Shown here: positions 1 to 5,528 of the stretch, one piece after another
Position numbering within the stretch: position 1 is the stretch's first letter
Layout of the letters: every line of letters starts with the position of its first letter
Assembly (NCBI GenBank): GCA_014804225.1
Contig: JAAVAF010000063.1
Span: 1 to 12,185, forward strand
Direction of reading: 5' to 3'
Origin: Lachnospiraceae bacterium
GTDB lineage: Bacteria > Bacillota > Clostridia > Lachnospirales > Lachnospiraceae
Length of the DNA: 12,185 bases
Notes under the pieces: model-generated
Told to the model about the DNA's origin: nothing
Database searches by the model: none
Seen by the model: the letters and a program-made list of their open reading frames with translations, nothing else
Program-made: the position numbers and the translations under genes

Positions 1-427
1 ACACAAAGCCTCTCGTGTAAAAGAATTTAAAGATAAAACCTACCGCGATACCGCATACCAAGTAAGGGAAGAACATCAAGCCCTTAAAGATGCCGCCGCC
101 CTTTGTCTTAAAGCTGAGCACAGATGCAAAGTAAAGTGCGATTGCAAGCTGAATAAACGATGCTACAATATAGTACAAACTCAGCTTCAACGCCTGAAAA
201 CAATCTTTTCTTGTAAACACTTCGGCATAATTGCGTAATCCTACAAACTTTCTGCTTCCGATATATTTCATGTCATAGAAGCTAAATTCCACCATTTTCC
301 CAAACGGTATGTAAGTAAATACCAAGAGCAAAAGCACTGGCACAAACATGAATGTGATAATGCACAGATTTTTATTTACTTTTCCCGAGGTAATCCATTG
401 CTTAAAGCTTTTCTTTTCCTTATTCAC
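1..427 (-). CDS. Sugar ABC transporter permease, MalF/UgpA type (partial, 3' end outside window)
   Basis: The first about 142 residues of an inner-membrane permease for a CUT1-type carbohydrate ABC importer; the rest lies beyond the left edge. I translated it by hand. The start is MNKEKKSFKQW, then a first membrane helix at about residues 21-42 (motif FMFVPVLLLLVFTYIPFG), a periplasmic stretch with the family-typical KFVGLRNYAEVF, and two more helices from about 82 and 114. The GTG at 427 is preferred because GGAG sits 9 bases upstream (437-440). An in-frame ATG at 448 has no ribosome site and would place that GGAG inside the coding region. It follows the binding-protein gene by 39 bases, so the two are surely co-transcribed; a MalG-type permease probably follows off the edge. 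The sugar cannot be told. Confidence 0.88.
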   Translation of the reverse strand, partial: MNKEKKSFKQWITSGKVNKNLCIITFMFVPVLLLLVFTYIPFGKMVEFSFYDMKYIGSRKFVGLRNYAEVFTRKDCFQALKLSLYYIVASFIQLAIALYFASVLSFKTKGGGIFKGLMFFPYLVCGIAVGFIFKFFYTRGFV

Positions 428-466
428 TTCTACACACTCCTTCCTCATAAAAGGTTTTTAGAAATG

Positions 467-1861
467 TTAATGTGTCACACCGTTTGATTCCTGTGCTGCA
501 GTCCATCTCTCATTCCAGTCTGCAACCATTTCGTCCATTGTCTTTGTTCCTGATACGGCCGCCTCTACGATTTCTTTTGGAATTGCACCGGATACAGTAA
601 TGCCAAGTTCAGAACCGTTGTTGATATCGTTCCACAAGTTTTCTTCGCCTTCTGCTGCAGGTGCATTTACGATAAGTTCAATTCCCTCAAAATCAGCAAG
701 CGCATCGGGATACGCATCACCTGTTACAATGGAAATTCCACCCTGATCCTGTGCAAAGCCGGATTTTTCTACAAGCCACTTGACATAGCACATTGCCGCA
801 ATCTGATTATCTGTTGAGCTCTTGCAGTTAATACCGTAGCAGTAGTCCGGACCTGCTGATGCATACCGCTTTCCGTTTACAGTAATCGGGAACGGCATAT
901 ATCCGATATCATCTCCGTTCGGACCTGCTTCCTGCATCTGTACAACAGACCATGAACCGAGCGCCATGCAGCCGATTGATCCACTGTTAATCATACCCTT
1001 GCAGCCTTCCCAGTCGGTTGTTGTCGGGTCGTCCTCCGTCAAACCTCTGCTGACTGCTTCATACAGTACATTGTATACGGCATAAGGGCCTGTTCCATCA
1101 CCTCTGTCCGAAAACGGGTTCTCGCCCTTTGTCAGTCCGTCATTTTTAAAATCTGCATCACCAGTTGCACCGCCGTCAATGTAGGAATCCCATGCTGTCA
1201 TTGTCCATCCTGCCGCGAAGTTCGTGTACATTGCTGCTGTTACATCTGTATTATCCTTAATTTTCTGTAAATCGTCCAAAAATTCGTCCGGTGTCGCCGG
1301 CAGTTCTGTAATTCCGGCTGCTTCAAATACGGCTTTGTTGTATACAATCCCTTGTGCGTTTGCCATAGACGGAACACCGTAAACCTCTTTCTGATATGCG
1401 TAATCGTTCAGCATATTGCTTTCATAAATGCTTGAGAGCTGCGCGGTCGTTCCAAAACTTGTGAAATAATTGCTCAACTCGCTCTTGTCTACCGATACCG
1501 GAACCATGCAGATGTCGCCCCAGTCACCGGTTGTAAGCCTTAATGTAATGTCGTTGGCATAATCTGTAATCCCTTCATATTCAATATTGATGTTGGGATA
1601 CATTTCTTGGAACGCTGCAATGTATTCCTGAAAAACGTTGTCAACCAAATCTGTTTTGTGTGTTATGAACTTCAGGTCTGCCGTAATGTCTGTGTAATCC
1701 TCGCCCAGTTTAATCTGGTCAATGGTCGGTACGCTGGTGCTTGCATCTGCATCGCTTCCTGTGTTGCCCTGCTTGCCTGAATTTCCACAAGCCGTCAGTG
1801 ATGTTACCATCGCTGCCGAAACTGCAACTGCACATAATTGTTTAAATAATCTCTTCTTCAT
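467..1861 (-). CDS. Sugar ABC transporter solute-binding lipoprotein (family 1)
   Basis: Extracellular receptor that captures a sugar or oligosaccharide and delivers it to the membrane permease. The 464-residue protein opens with a lipoprotein signal peptide: MKKRLF, a hydrophobic stretch, and lipobox LTAC with the lipidated cysteine at residue 25, followed by a Gly/Ser/Asp-rich linker. The body has the size and motifs of SBP_bac_1 proteins, such as VYNKAVFEAAGI, the WDSY segment and GSWSVVQM. The ATG at 1861 is preferred because AAAGGAGA (1868-1875) lies 7 bases upstream; the ATG at 1867 is only one base from that site. The gene is first in its operon, with the permease 39 bases behind. A promoter and AT-rich operator-like repeats lie upstream. 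Ligand unknown; the nearby LacI-family gene is its probable regulator. Confidence 0.93.
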   Translation of the reverse strand: MKKRLFKQLCAVAVSAAMVTSLTACGNSGKQGNTGSDADASTSVPTIDQIKLGEDYTDITADLKFITHKTDLVDNVFQEYIAAFQEMYPNINIEYEGITDYANDITLRLTTGDWGDICMVPVSVDKSELSNYFTSFGTTAQLSSIYESNMLNDYAYQKEVYGVPSMANAQGIVYNKAVFEAAGITELPATPDEFLDDLQKIKDNTDVTAAMYTNFAAGWTMTAWDSYIDGGATGDADFKNDGLTKGENPFSDRGDGTGPYAVYNVLYEAVSRGLTEDDPTTTDWEGCKGMINSGSIGCMALGSWSVVQMQEAGPNGDDIGYMPFPITVNGKRYASAGPDYCYGINCKSSTDNQIAAMCYVKWLVEKSGFAQDQGGISIVTGDAYPDALADFEGIELIVNAPAAEGEENLWNDINNGSELGITVSGAIPKEIVEAAVSGTKTMDEMVADWNERWTAAQESNGVTH

Positions 1862-1898
1862 AAACATTCTCCTTTGCTTGTTTATTAACTTGTTTTTA

Positions 1899-2076
1899 GA
1901 TTAATTTAATTATACTTAATAAATTTATAAATTCAATAGTTTTTCCTTAATTTAATCTACTTATACACATTTTCAGCATTTTGCTTAATTATCATCTACT
2001 TTTTTTGTTAAATTTTACTATATTTCTTTTCTCTAATAATTTATTTTATATTAAATTAAGTTTAATTAATTGATTT
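1899..2076. promoter_or_regulatory. AT-rich operator-like motifs (TAAGTnnAATTAA type) upstream of the transport operon
   Basis: Three related 21-base words with the pattern YTAAGTWnnATTAA occur at 1899-1919 (minus, overlapping the -10), 1944-1964 (minus) and 2056-2076 (plus). Similar words at 4039-4059 and 4059-4079 flank the promoter of the LacI-family gene. This is what one would expect of a shared repressor site. The background is so AT-rich that the match is only suggestive. The rest of the gap between the transport operon and the terminator near 2117 holds nothing else I can name. Confidence 0.35.
1909..1936 (-). promoter_or_regulatory. Promoter of the sugar-transport operon
   Basis: On the minus strand, -35 TTGAAT (1931-1936) and a perfect -10 TATAAT (1909-1914) are separated by 16 bases. 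The expected transcript start is near 1902, leaving a leader of about 40 bases before the binding-protein start. The surroundings (1868-2110) are extremely AT-rich, so chance matches are likelier than usual, but position and spacing fit well. Confidence 0.6.
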
Positions 2077-2116
2077 AACCTCTATTCAAAAGAAAAATAT
2101 GGTTTCCAAAAGATAT

Positions 2117-2147
2117 AAAAAAGACACTTTCCTTTCTAAAAGTGTCC
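2117..2147 (-). terminator. Rho-independent terminator after the 83-residue gene
   Basis: On the minus strand a perfect 8-bp stem, GACACTTT paired with AAAGTGTC (arms 2139-2146 and 2123-2130), has an 8-base loop and is followed at once by six T residues. It ends the transcript of the small gene at 2181-2432 and isolates the transport operon from it. Confidence 0.85.
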
Positions 2148-2180
2148 TCTAAAAGCATACTGCCGTGAATCCTATTTTGT

Positions 2181-2432
2181 CTATTCTTTTTTCTCCAAAT
2201 CTTCAATAATACGCTCTAAAAATTTTAATTTCAGTTCTAAATCAGCCTGGTTTGTGGCGCTAAGCGCAAACTGCAGCATCTGCTTTTCATCCCAGCCATT
2301 CACCTTACGAAACCTTTTTGCCAGTTCAGAAAGAGGTTTCCGCTGATGCTCCTCAACGACATACGTCAGTTCATAAAACTTCTTTTGGCAGATTTTACTT
2401 TTTTTCCTAAATAGTTTCTCTCGAATGCTCAA
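2181..2432 (-). CDS. Small charged protein of unknown function (83 aa, TTG start)
   Basis: I do not recognise the family. The 83-residue product is rich in Lys, Arg and Glu and looks fully helical: a basic N-terminal third (MSIREKLFRKKSKICQKKF), a middle segment with a possible helix-turn-helix-like run (KPLSELAKRF), the motif NGWDEKQMLQFALSAT, and an amphipathic C-terminal helix. It has no signal peptide or membrane segment. The start is TTG: AGGGG lies 6 bases before it and an in-frame TAG lies three codons upstream, so no ATG or GTG alternative extends it. A near-consensus promoter and a terminator frame it as a one-gene transcript. It is divergent from the RHH gene at 2777, which may control it. 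The clean signals make it likely to be a real gene. Confidence 0.7.
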   Translation of the reverse strand: MSIREKLFRKKSKICQKKFYELTYVVEEHQRKPLSELAKRFRKVNGWDEKQMLQFALSATNQADLELKLKFLERIIEDLEKKE

Positions 2433-2507
2433 CTCTATCCCCTATTCTTTTCCCAATATAATATTGTTTTTTACTTTCCCCGTTTCCGTTATTAAAAGTG
2501 CACTCTA

Positions 2508-2536
2508 ATTATAATATGCCGTCACTTTGCCGTCAA
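2508..2536 (-). promoter_or_regulatory. Near-consensus promoter of the 83-residue gene
   Basis: Minus strand: -35 TTGACG (2531-2536), exactly 17 bases, then a perfect -10 TATAAT (2508-2513). Transcription should begin near 2501, about 68 bases before the TTG start. Two TGACGGCA repeats cover the -35 and the spacer, so a bound protein would block polymerase directly. Confidence 0.8.
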
Positions 2537-2553
2537 TATTAAATATGACGGCA
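2516..2553. promoter_or_regulatory. Operator-like array of TGCCGTCA half-sites
   Basis: Half-site TGCCGTCA occurs at 2517-2524 and 2528-2535 as direct repeats 11 bp apart (one helical turn), and inverted as TGACGGCA at 2546-2553. A degenerate copy, TACCGTCA, is at 2720-2727. Tandem short half-sites at helical spacing are typical targets of ribbon-helix-helix repressors of the Arc/MetJ/CopG type, and an RHH gene lies just to the right. The array sits on the promoter of the 83-residue gene and beside the probable RHH promoter. That the RHH protein binds here is inference. Confidence 0.6.
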
Positions 2554-2568
2554 TTTTAACAGTATAAT
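2539..2568 (+). promoter_or_regulatory. Probable promoter of the RHH gene
   Basis: A perfect -10 TATAAT lies at 2563-2568 on the plus strand, but no good -35 is present; the best hexamer at 18 bases is TTAAAT (2539-2544). The -35 region overlaps the inverted TGACGGCA half-site. The start would be near 2575, right before the palindromic element, giving a structured leader of about 200 bases. Confidence 0.45.
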
Positions 2569-2717
2569 GAAGTCGTGTTACTGTTCAGACAGGAATTAGC
2601 ATTTACTGCTAATTCCGTGAGAAAACGTATCGCAGCCAAGTAAAAATCCATCACCGAAGGTGATTTTGCATGGATTTTTACCTGTTACTGGAACGGAGTG
2701 AACAGTAACGAAGTCGT
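2569..2717. repeat. Perfect 8-bp direct repeat GAAGTCGT bracketing the palindromic element
   Basis: GAAGTCGT occurs at 2569-2576 and again at 2710-2717, exactly abutting the two ends of the inverted-repeat element at 2577-2709. An exact short repeat touching both termini is the signature of a target-site duplication. Similarity continues weakly just inside the left terminus and outside the right copy (GTTACTGT against ATTACCGT). Confidence 0.7.
2577..2709. mobile_element. MITE-like palindromic element, 133 bp, no coding capacity
   Basis: The ends are perfect 11-bp terminal inverted repeats, GTTACTGTTCA (2577-2587) and TGAACAGTAAC (2699-2709). Inside are a perfect 10-bp hairpin (2592-2601 with 2607-2616), a 12-bp stem (2640-2651 with 2670-2681) enclosing a smaller ATCACC/GGTGAT hairpin, and a subterminal copy of GTTACTG (2684-2690) that can pair with the right end. 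It encodes no protein. Terminal repeats plus an 8-bp flanking duplication support a non-autonomous transposable element. The parent transposase family is not identifiable here. A structured leader RNA is the main alternative and is not exclusive. Confidence 0.65.
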
Positions 2718-2776
2718 ATTACCGTCAACAATGCAAAAGGTAACAAAATTGTAAGTTTTTAAAGAGGTAAGGTTGT

Positions 2777-2953
2777 ATGCTACAAAAAATGTCAAAATTT
2801 ACTGTACGAGTTAATGAAGAAACTTTGCAAAAATTCCGCTATGTCGCTGAATACAATGCACGTTCCGCCAACAGGGAATTGGAATTCCTTATGAAAAGAC
2901 ATATCGCTGAATTTGAAAAAAAGCACGAAGAAATCATATTAAATGAACTGTAA
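2777..2953 (+). CDS. Arc-type ribbon-helix-helix DNA-binding protein (58 aa)
   Basis: A small transcription factor, probably a dimer that binds DNA with a paired beta-strand. The strand is SKFTVRVNE (about residues 6-14), followed by helix A (ETLQKFRYVAEYN) and, after the turn residues RSANREL, helix B (to about residue 48) with a charged tail. The order and the RS-N-E signature closely resemble phage P22 Arc (its RSVNSEI turn), and the length is normal for the family. The ATG at 2777 has GAGG 9 bases upstream; the in-frame ATG at 2789 has no ribosome site. It is the only plus-strand gene in the window, divergent from the 83-residue gene and convergent with the LacI-family gene. It may act as an autoregulated repressor of the divergent pair, or as an antitoxin-like protein; no toxin partner is evident. 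Confidence 0.85.
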   Translation: MLQKMSKFTVRVNEETLQKFRYVAEYNARSANRELEFLMKRHIAEFEKKHEEIILNEL

Positions 2954-2978
2954 CGTCTTTTTAAGGTAATTTGTGGTA

Positions 2979-3008
2979 GTAAAAGAGCGGTTATTACCGC
3001 TCTTTTAC
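2979..3008. terminator. Bidirectional terminator between the convergent RHH and LacI-family genes
   Basis: A perfect 12-bp inverted repeat, GTAAAAGAGCGG and CCGCTCTTTTAC, encloses a 6-base loop. A-rich and T-rich arms on both sides give termination potential in either direction. On the minus strand it contains the last four codons and the stop of the LacI-family gene. Confidence 0.8.
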
Positions 3009-4001
3009 CGTATCTTTTTTAATCAATTTTCCTGTTACAATCTGAATTCCGCCGCCATACCGCTTATGTTTGATTTTTTTAATCAACGATTTTACGCACA
3101 CGCCCGCCATACGCTCCATATCGACCGTATACGTCGTGATGCGATGCTCGTCCATCTCCGTCGGCAAAAAATCGTCAAATCCGACGACCGAAAGATCCTC
3201 CGGCACCCGATAGCCGGCCTCCTCCAAATTTCGTATCAGGATATGCGCCGCATAGTCGCTGTTGCATACATACGCTTCAACATCTTTCGGATCGGACAAT
3301 ATTTTATCAAAGCTTTTTCCATACGGATCGCGATCTGCTATCTCCCACTCTGTCTTAAATTCGATTTGATTTTCCCGCAGGGAACGCCGATATCCCCAAT
3401 AACGGTCTGCGATACTGCTTGTCACATCGACACTGCCTACAAACGCAATATTTCGATATCCTTGCTCCAGCAGATAATTTGTCAATTGGTAAGTTCCATA
3501 ATAACCGTCCGAAATAACGGTATCCAGCTCGACAAAAGGCACATAAGTATCAAGGAAAAAGACCGGCAATTCGTTTTGCTGCACCATTTTCCTAATATAG
3601 TTTTCATCAAGCTGTCCGACAAAAATCAGCCCGTCCACTTTTCCGTCCTGCATCACTTTCGGGAAATTAGCCGCTTTTTCATCCTCTTTTGTCAGCAATT
3701 CTAAAATTCCATAATAATTGTTTTCATATAATGCCCGAACCACCTTTTCGTACAAGCGTCCATAGAATGTCACTGCATCTCCATAGCTGCTTTCCGGAAT
3801 GATGACACCGATATTTCCCGTTTCGTTCGCATTTGGTTTCGCCGATGTGGTTGACACATATCCCATTTCGGCTGCGATTTCTTTAATCCTGCTTCTAAGT
3901 TCTTCACTCACGCCCGGCTTTCCCGAAAGCGCTTTCGATACGGCAACATTACTTACGCCAACTCTTGCTGCAATATCCGCCAAAGTTACATCCTTAGCCA
4001 T
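2994..4001 (-). CDS. LacI-family transcriptional regulator
   Basis: A sugar-responsive repressor of 335 residues, the normal length. The N-terminal helix-turn-helix is plain (VTLADIAARVGVSNVAVSKA, residues 5-24), followed by the hinge-region helix typical of LacI/GalR proteins and a periplasmic-binding-protein-like effector domain from about residue 60 (NIGVIIPESS, DGLIFVG, FVGSVD, SVVGFDD). The ATG at 4001 has GGAG 7 bases upstream. The gene has its own consensus promoter and terminator, so it is a single transcription unit. Inverted repeats around its promoter suggest autoregulation. The sugar-binding lipoprotein operon about 1.1 kb downstream on the same strand is its likely target, although two small genes lie between. 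The effector is unknown. Confidence 0.93.
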   Translation of the reverse strand: MAKDVTLADIAARVGVSNVAVSKALSGKPGVSEELRSRIKEIAAEMGYVSTTSAKPNANETGNIGVIIPESSYGDAVTFYGRLYEKVVRALYENNYYGILELLTKEDEKAANFPKVMQDGKVDGLIFVGQLDENYIRKMVQQNELPVFFLDTYVPFVELDTVISDGYYGTYQLTNYLLEQGYRNIAFVGSVDVTSSIADRYWGYRRSLRENQIEFKTEWEIADRDPYGKSFDKILSDPKDVEAYVCNSDYAAHILIRNLEEAGYRVPEDLSVVGFDDFLPTEMDEHRITTYTVDMERMAGVCVKSLIKKIKHKRYGGGIQIVTGKLIKKDTVKER

Positions 4002-4038
4002 GATAATGCTCCATTCCGAGATAAACTTTGATTAATCT

Positions 4039-4079
4039 CTAAGTTAATTGAATTTTATATTTAATTAATTTTAACTTAG
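4039..4079. promoter_or_regulatory. Inverted-repeat operator candidate at the LacI-family gene promoter
   Basis: CTAAGTTAA (4039-4047) and its exact reverse complement TTAACTTAG (4071-4079) are 32 bp apart, about three helical turns. One arm overlaps the -10; the other lies in the early transcribed region. This suits autorepression by a LacI-type dimer or tetramer. Binding is inferred, not shown. Confidence 0.5.
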
Positions 4080-4096
4080 ATTATTCGGCTTGTCAA
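4068..4096 (-). promoter_or_regulatory. Consensus promoter of the LacI-family gene
   Basis: Minus strand: perfect -35 TTGACA (4091-4096), a 17-base spacer, and -10 TAAAAT (4068-4073). The -35 contains the TGA stop codon of the YjbR-like gene (4093-4095). The leader is about 60 bases. Confidence 0.8.
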
Positions 4097-4464
4097 GCAA
4101 TCAGAGGGGTAGGATTTGATGCGTTTTTTCTCTTTTTTCCGACAATTAAATCATAGCTCTCAGCTATCATTCGCTTGATATCATTTTCGGGCACCGTGCC
4201 GTCAAGAATAATGGTGTTCCAATGCTCCTTATTTTGATGCCAGCCCGGTATGACTGATTCATAAGTCTGTCGCCAAAAGTCGCGCCATTCGGGATCAACT
4301 TTTACATTTACCCAAATGTTTCCTTCGCGCTCGTATACCAGTGCAAAGGTTTTCTTGTTCTTTCGATAACGGGCAAGCTGCCAGTTGTCGTCGTGGAACG
4401 GCGCGTCTTGATAAACATTTGGAAAGCTCAAGCAATAAGCCAGCGCTTCTTCCCTTGTTGTCAT
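4093..4464 (-). CDS. MmcQ/YjbR family protein
   Basis: A small cytoplasmic protein of 123 residues, close to the usual YjbR length. Family hallmarks are the N-terminal TTREEALAYCLSFPNVYQDAPF, the middle segment with NIWVNVKVDPEW, and the C-terminal run VIPGWHQNKEHWNTIILDG followed by IKRMIAESYDLIVG. The fold is a double-wing type often labelled DNA-binding, but the molecular role is not established. The ATG at 4464 is chosen because GGAGG lies 8 bases upstream; an ATG at 4479 would add five residues but has no ribosome site. It has its own promoter. Its stop lies inside the -35 of the next gene, so partial read-through into the LacI-family gene is possible. No functional link to sugar uptake is apparent. 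Confidence 0.88.
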   Translation of the reverse strand: MTTREEALAYCLSFPNVYQDAPFHDDNWQLARYRKNKKTFALVYEREGNIWVNVKVDPEWRDFWRQTYESVIPGWHQNKEHWNTIILDGTVPENDIKRMIAESYDLIVGKKRKNASNPTPLIA

Positions 4465-4526
4465 ACACGTTCCCTCCATTCTTGATTCATTGGTAAACTT
4501 ACGCTTAAATTTTTCATATTACCTTA

Positions 4527-4555
4527 ATCATAGCAGATTTTGTAAAATCGTACAA
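4527..4555 (-). promoter_or_regulatory. Promoter of the YjbR-like gene
   Basis: Minus strand: -35 TTGTAC (4550-4555), a 17-base spacer, and -10 TATGAT (4527-4532). The expected start near 4520 gives a leader of about 55 bases. Confidence 0.65.
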
Positions 4556-4652
4556 GAATTTGAATTCATGTCGAATCATTTCAACAGTGTACATTAATAA
4601 ATAGAAAAAGCTTCCAAATCTTCCTTGACTCAGAAGCGCTATTCCTCTCCAC

Positions 4653-4841
4653 CTATTTATCATAATTGGAAAAATGATATATTTTCGTCTTATCCAATAT
4701 CTTCTGTCAGCTCATTAAATCCTTAATAACACGCAAAACGTAAACTTCCCGTTTTTCACTATTAATAATGTAAAAAATCAGATATGAATTATATGCCTTT
4801 TTATGTATCATATATCCACGATACTTAATACCTGAATTCAT
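4653..4841 (-). pseudogene. RelE/ParE-type toxin remnant (5' truncated, premature stop)
   Basis: Reading from ATG 4841 gives 44 residues ending at TGA (4707-4709). The core SYLIFYIINSEKREVYVLRV matches the central and last strands of RelE/ParE toxins (pattern YLIFY...D..K..V.VLRV). After the TGA the same frame continues QKILDKTK to a TAG at 4653-4655. Family members usually have Trp followed by a residue and then IL at this point, so the TGA very probably replaces a TGG. The N-terminal half is missing: the frame is closed by TGA a short way upstream and the 3' end of the acetyltransferase gene occupies that DNA. No antitoxin is next to it. I judge it non-functional. This fills most of the gap between the acetyltransferase and YjbR-like genes. 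Confidence 0.7.
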
Positions 4842-4851
4842 GACAAGTTTT

Positions 4852-5397
4852 TTAAAACTTCAATACCATAAAAATATCATCCGCATATGTTCCATCATCA
4901 TATTTATTTGCATTTTGAAGTACACCGTATTCCTTAAATCCTAAACTTTCATATAAGTGATATGCCTTCTCATTATTGCCTACAACTGTTAATTCAACCT
5001 GTTCAAAACCAAGCTTCTTTATTTCCGTCAATAACCTTTTTAACATAAGTTTTCCTAATCCAAATCCTGTATACTTCTGAAATAAAGCAATGCCTATTCC
5101 TGCACGATGTTTTGTCCGTCTGCTCCCTGACTTGCTTTCAAAGGAACAAGTTCCTGCATATTCTCCGTCAACAAACGCTAACATCAGAAGTGAGTCTTTT
5201 GATTCATTATGTTCCTTGATAAATTGTTCTTCCTCCGTTATCGTATAATTAATTTCATCAGGCTCAGACATCAAAAACCTTGTTTCTCCTGTAACCGTTT
5301 TCAAATAATCGATCAGCATTTGTGCCTCATCGGCTTTTGCACTGCGCAATATAATCTTTTTTCCATCTAACATATGTATTTCCTCTGCAAATATCAT
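4852..5397 (-). CDS. GNAT-family N-acetyltransferase
   Basis: A cytoplasmic enzyme transferring an acetyl group from acetyl-CoA to an amine. The 181 residues hold the full GNAT fold. The acetyl-CoA pyrophosphate loop is IGIALFQKYTGFGLGKLML (loop at about 107-116), followed by the VELTVVGNNEKAYHLYESLGF segment (shown in shortened form elsewhere as N141, N142 and the Y-x-x-x-GF ending). The start LDGKKIILRSA is typical of RimI/PaiA-like members. The ATG at 5397 has a perfect AGGAGG 8 bases upstream. It has its own promoter and is separated from the deacetylase gene by about 110 bases. The substrate could be a small amine, an amino acid or a ribosomal N-terminus and cannot be told. Confidence 0.92.
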   Translation of the reverse strand: MIFAEEIHMLDGKKIILRSAKADEAQMLIDYLKTVTGETRFLMSEPDEINYTITEEEQFIKEHNESKDSLLMLAFVDGEYAGTCSFESKSGSRRTKHRAGIGIALFQKYTGFGLGKLMLKRLLTEIKKLGFEQVELTVVGNNEKAYHLYESLGFKEYGVLQNANKYDDGTYADDIFMVLKF

Positions 5398-5432
5398 GCC
5401 TTAGCCCTCCTAAATCCTATTTTTTAAGTGTA

Positions 5433-5461
5433 ATTATAATCCATTTTCTGTGGATACACAA
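5433..5461 (-). promoter_or_regulatory. Promoter of the acetyltransferase gene
   Basis: Minus strand: -35 TTGTGT (5456-5461), a 17-base spacer, and a perfect -10 TATAAT (5433-5438). The start would be near 5426, giving a leader of about 30 bases with the AGGAGG site in it. Confidence 0.7.
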
Positions 5462-5487
5462 TGCGGAAAAAGAGTTTTTAAGAAGCG

Positions 5488-5528
5488 AAATTTTAAACAG
5501 ATCTTTTATTAATGTAAAGTAAGATCTG
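5488..5528 (-). terminator. Possible terminator of the envelope operon
   Basis: Minus strand: CAGATCTT (5521-5528) pairs perfectly with AAGATCTG (5498-5505) around a 15-base loop containing the deacetylase stop codon, followed by TTTAAAATTT. The tail is interrupted and the loop is long, so this is a weak call. Confidence 0.4.

Noticed and set aside
2577..2709. Palindromic block as a riboswitch or RNA thermometer
   Set aside because: Terminal inverted repeats with exact flanking 8-bp copies explain its structure better. No known riboswitch core was recognised, although leader effects remain possible.
2973..3704. Open frame of 243 codons on the plus strand
   Set aside because: Lies antisense inside the LacI-family gene, whose product matches its family across its whole length. 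The antisense product has no recognisable domain or ribosome site of note.
4609..4648. Possible terminator with GCTTC/GAAGC arms and a T-rich tail on the minus strand
   Set aside because: Only a 5-bp stem with an 18-base loop; too weak to call as the end of the toxin remnant or acetyltransferase transcript.
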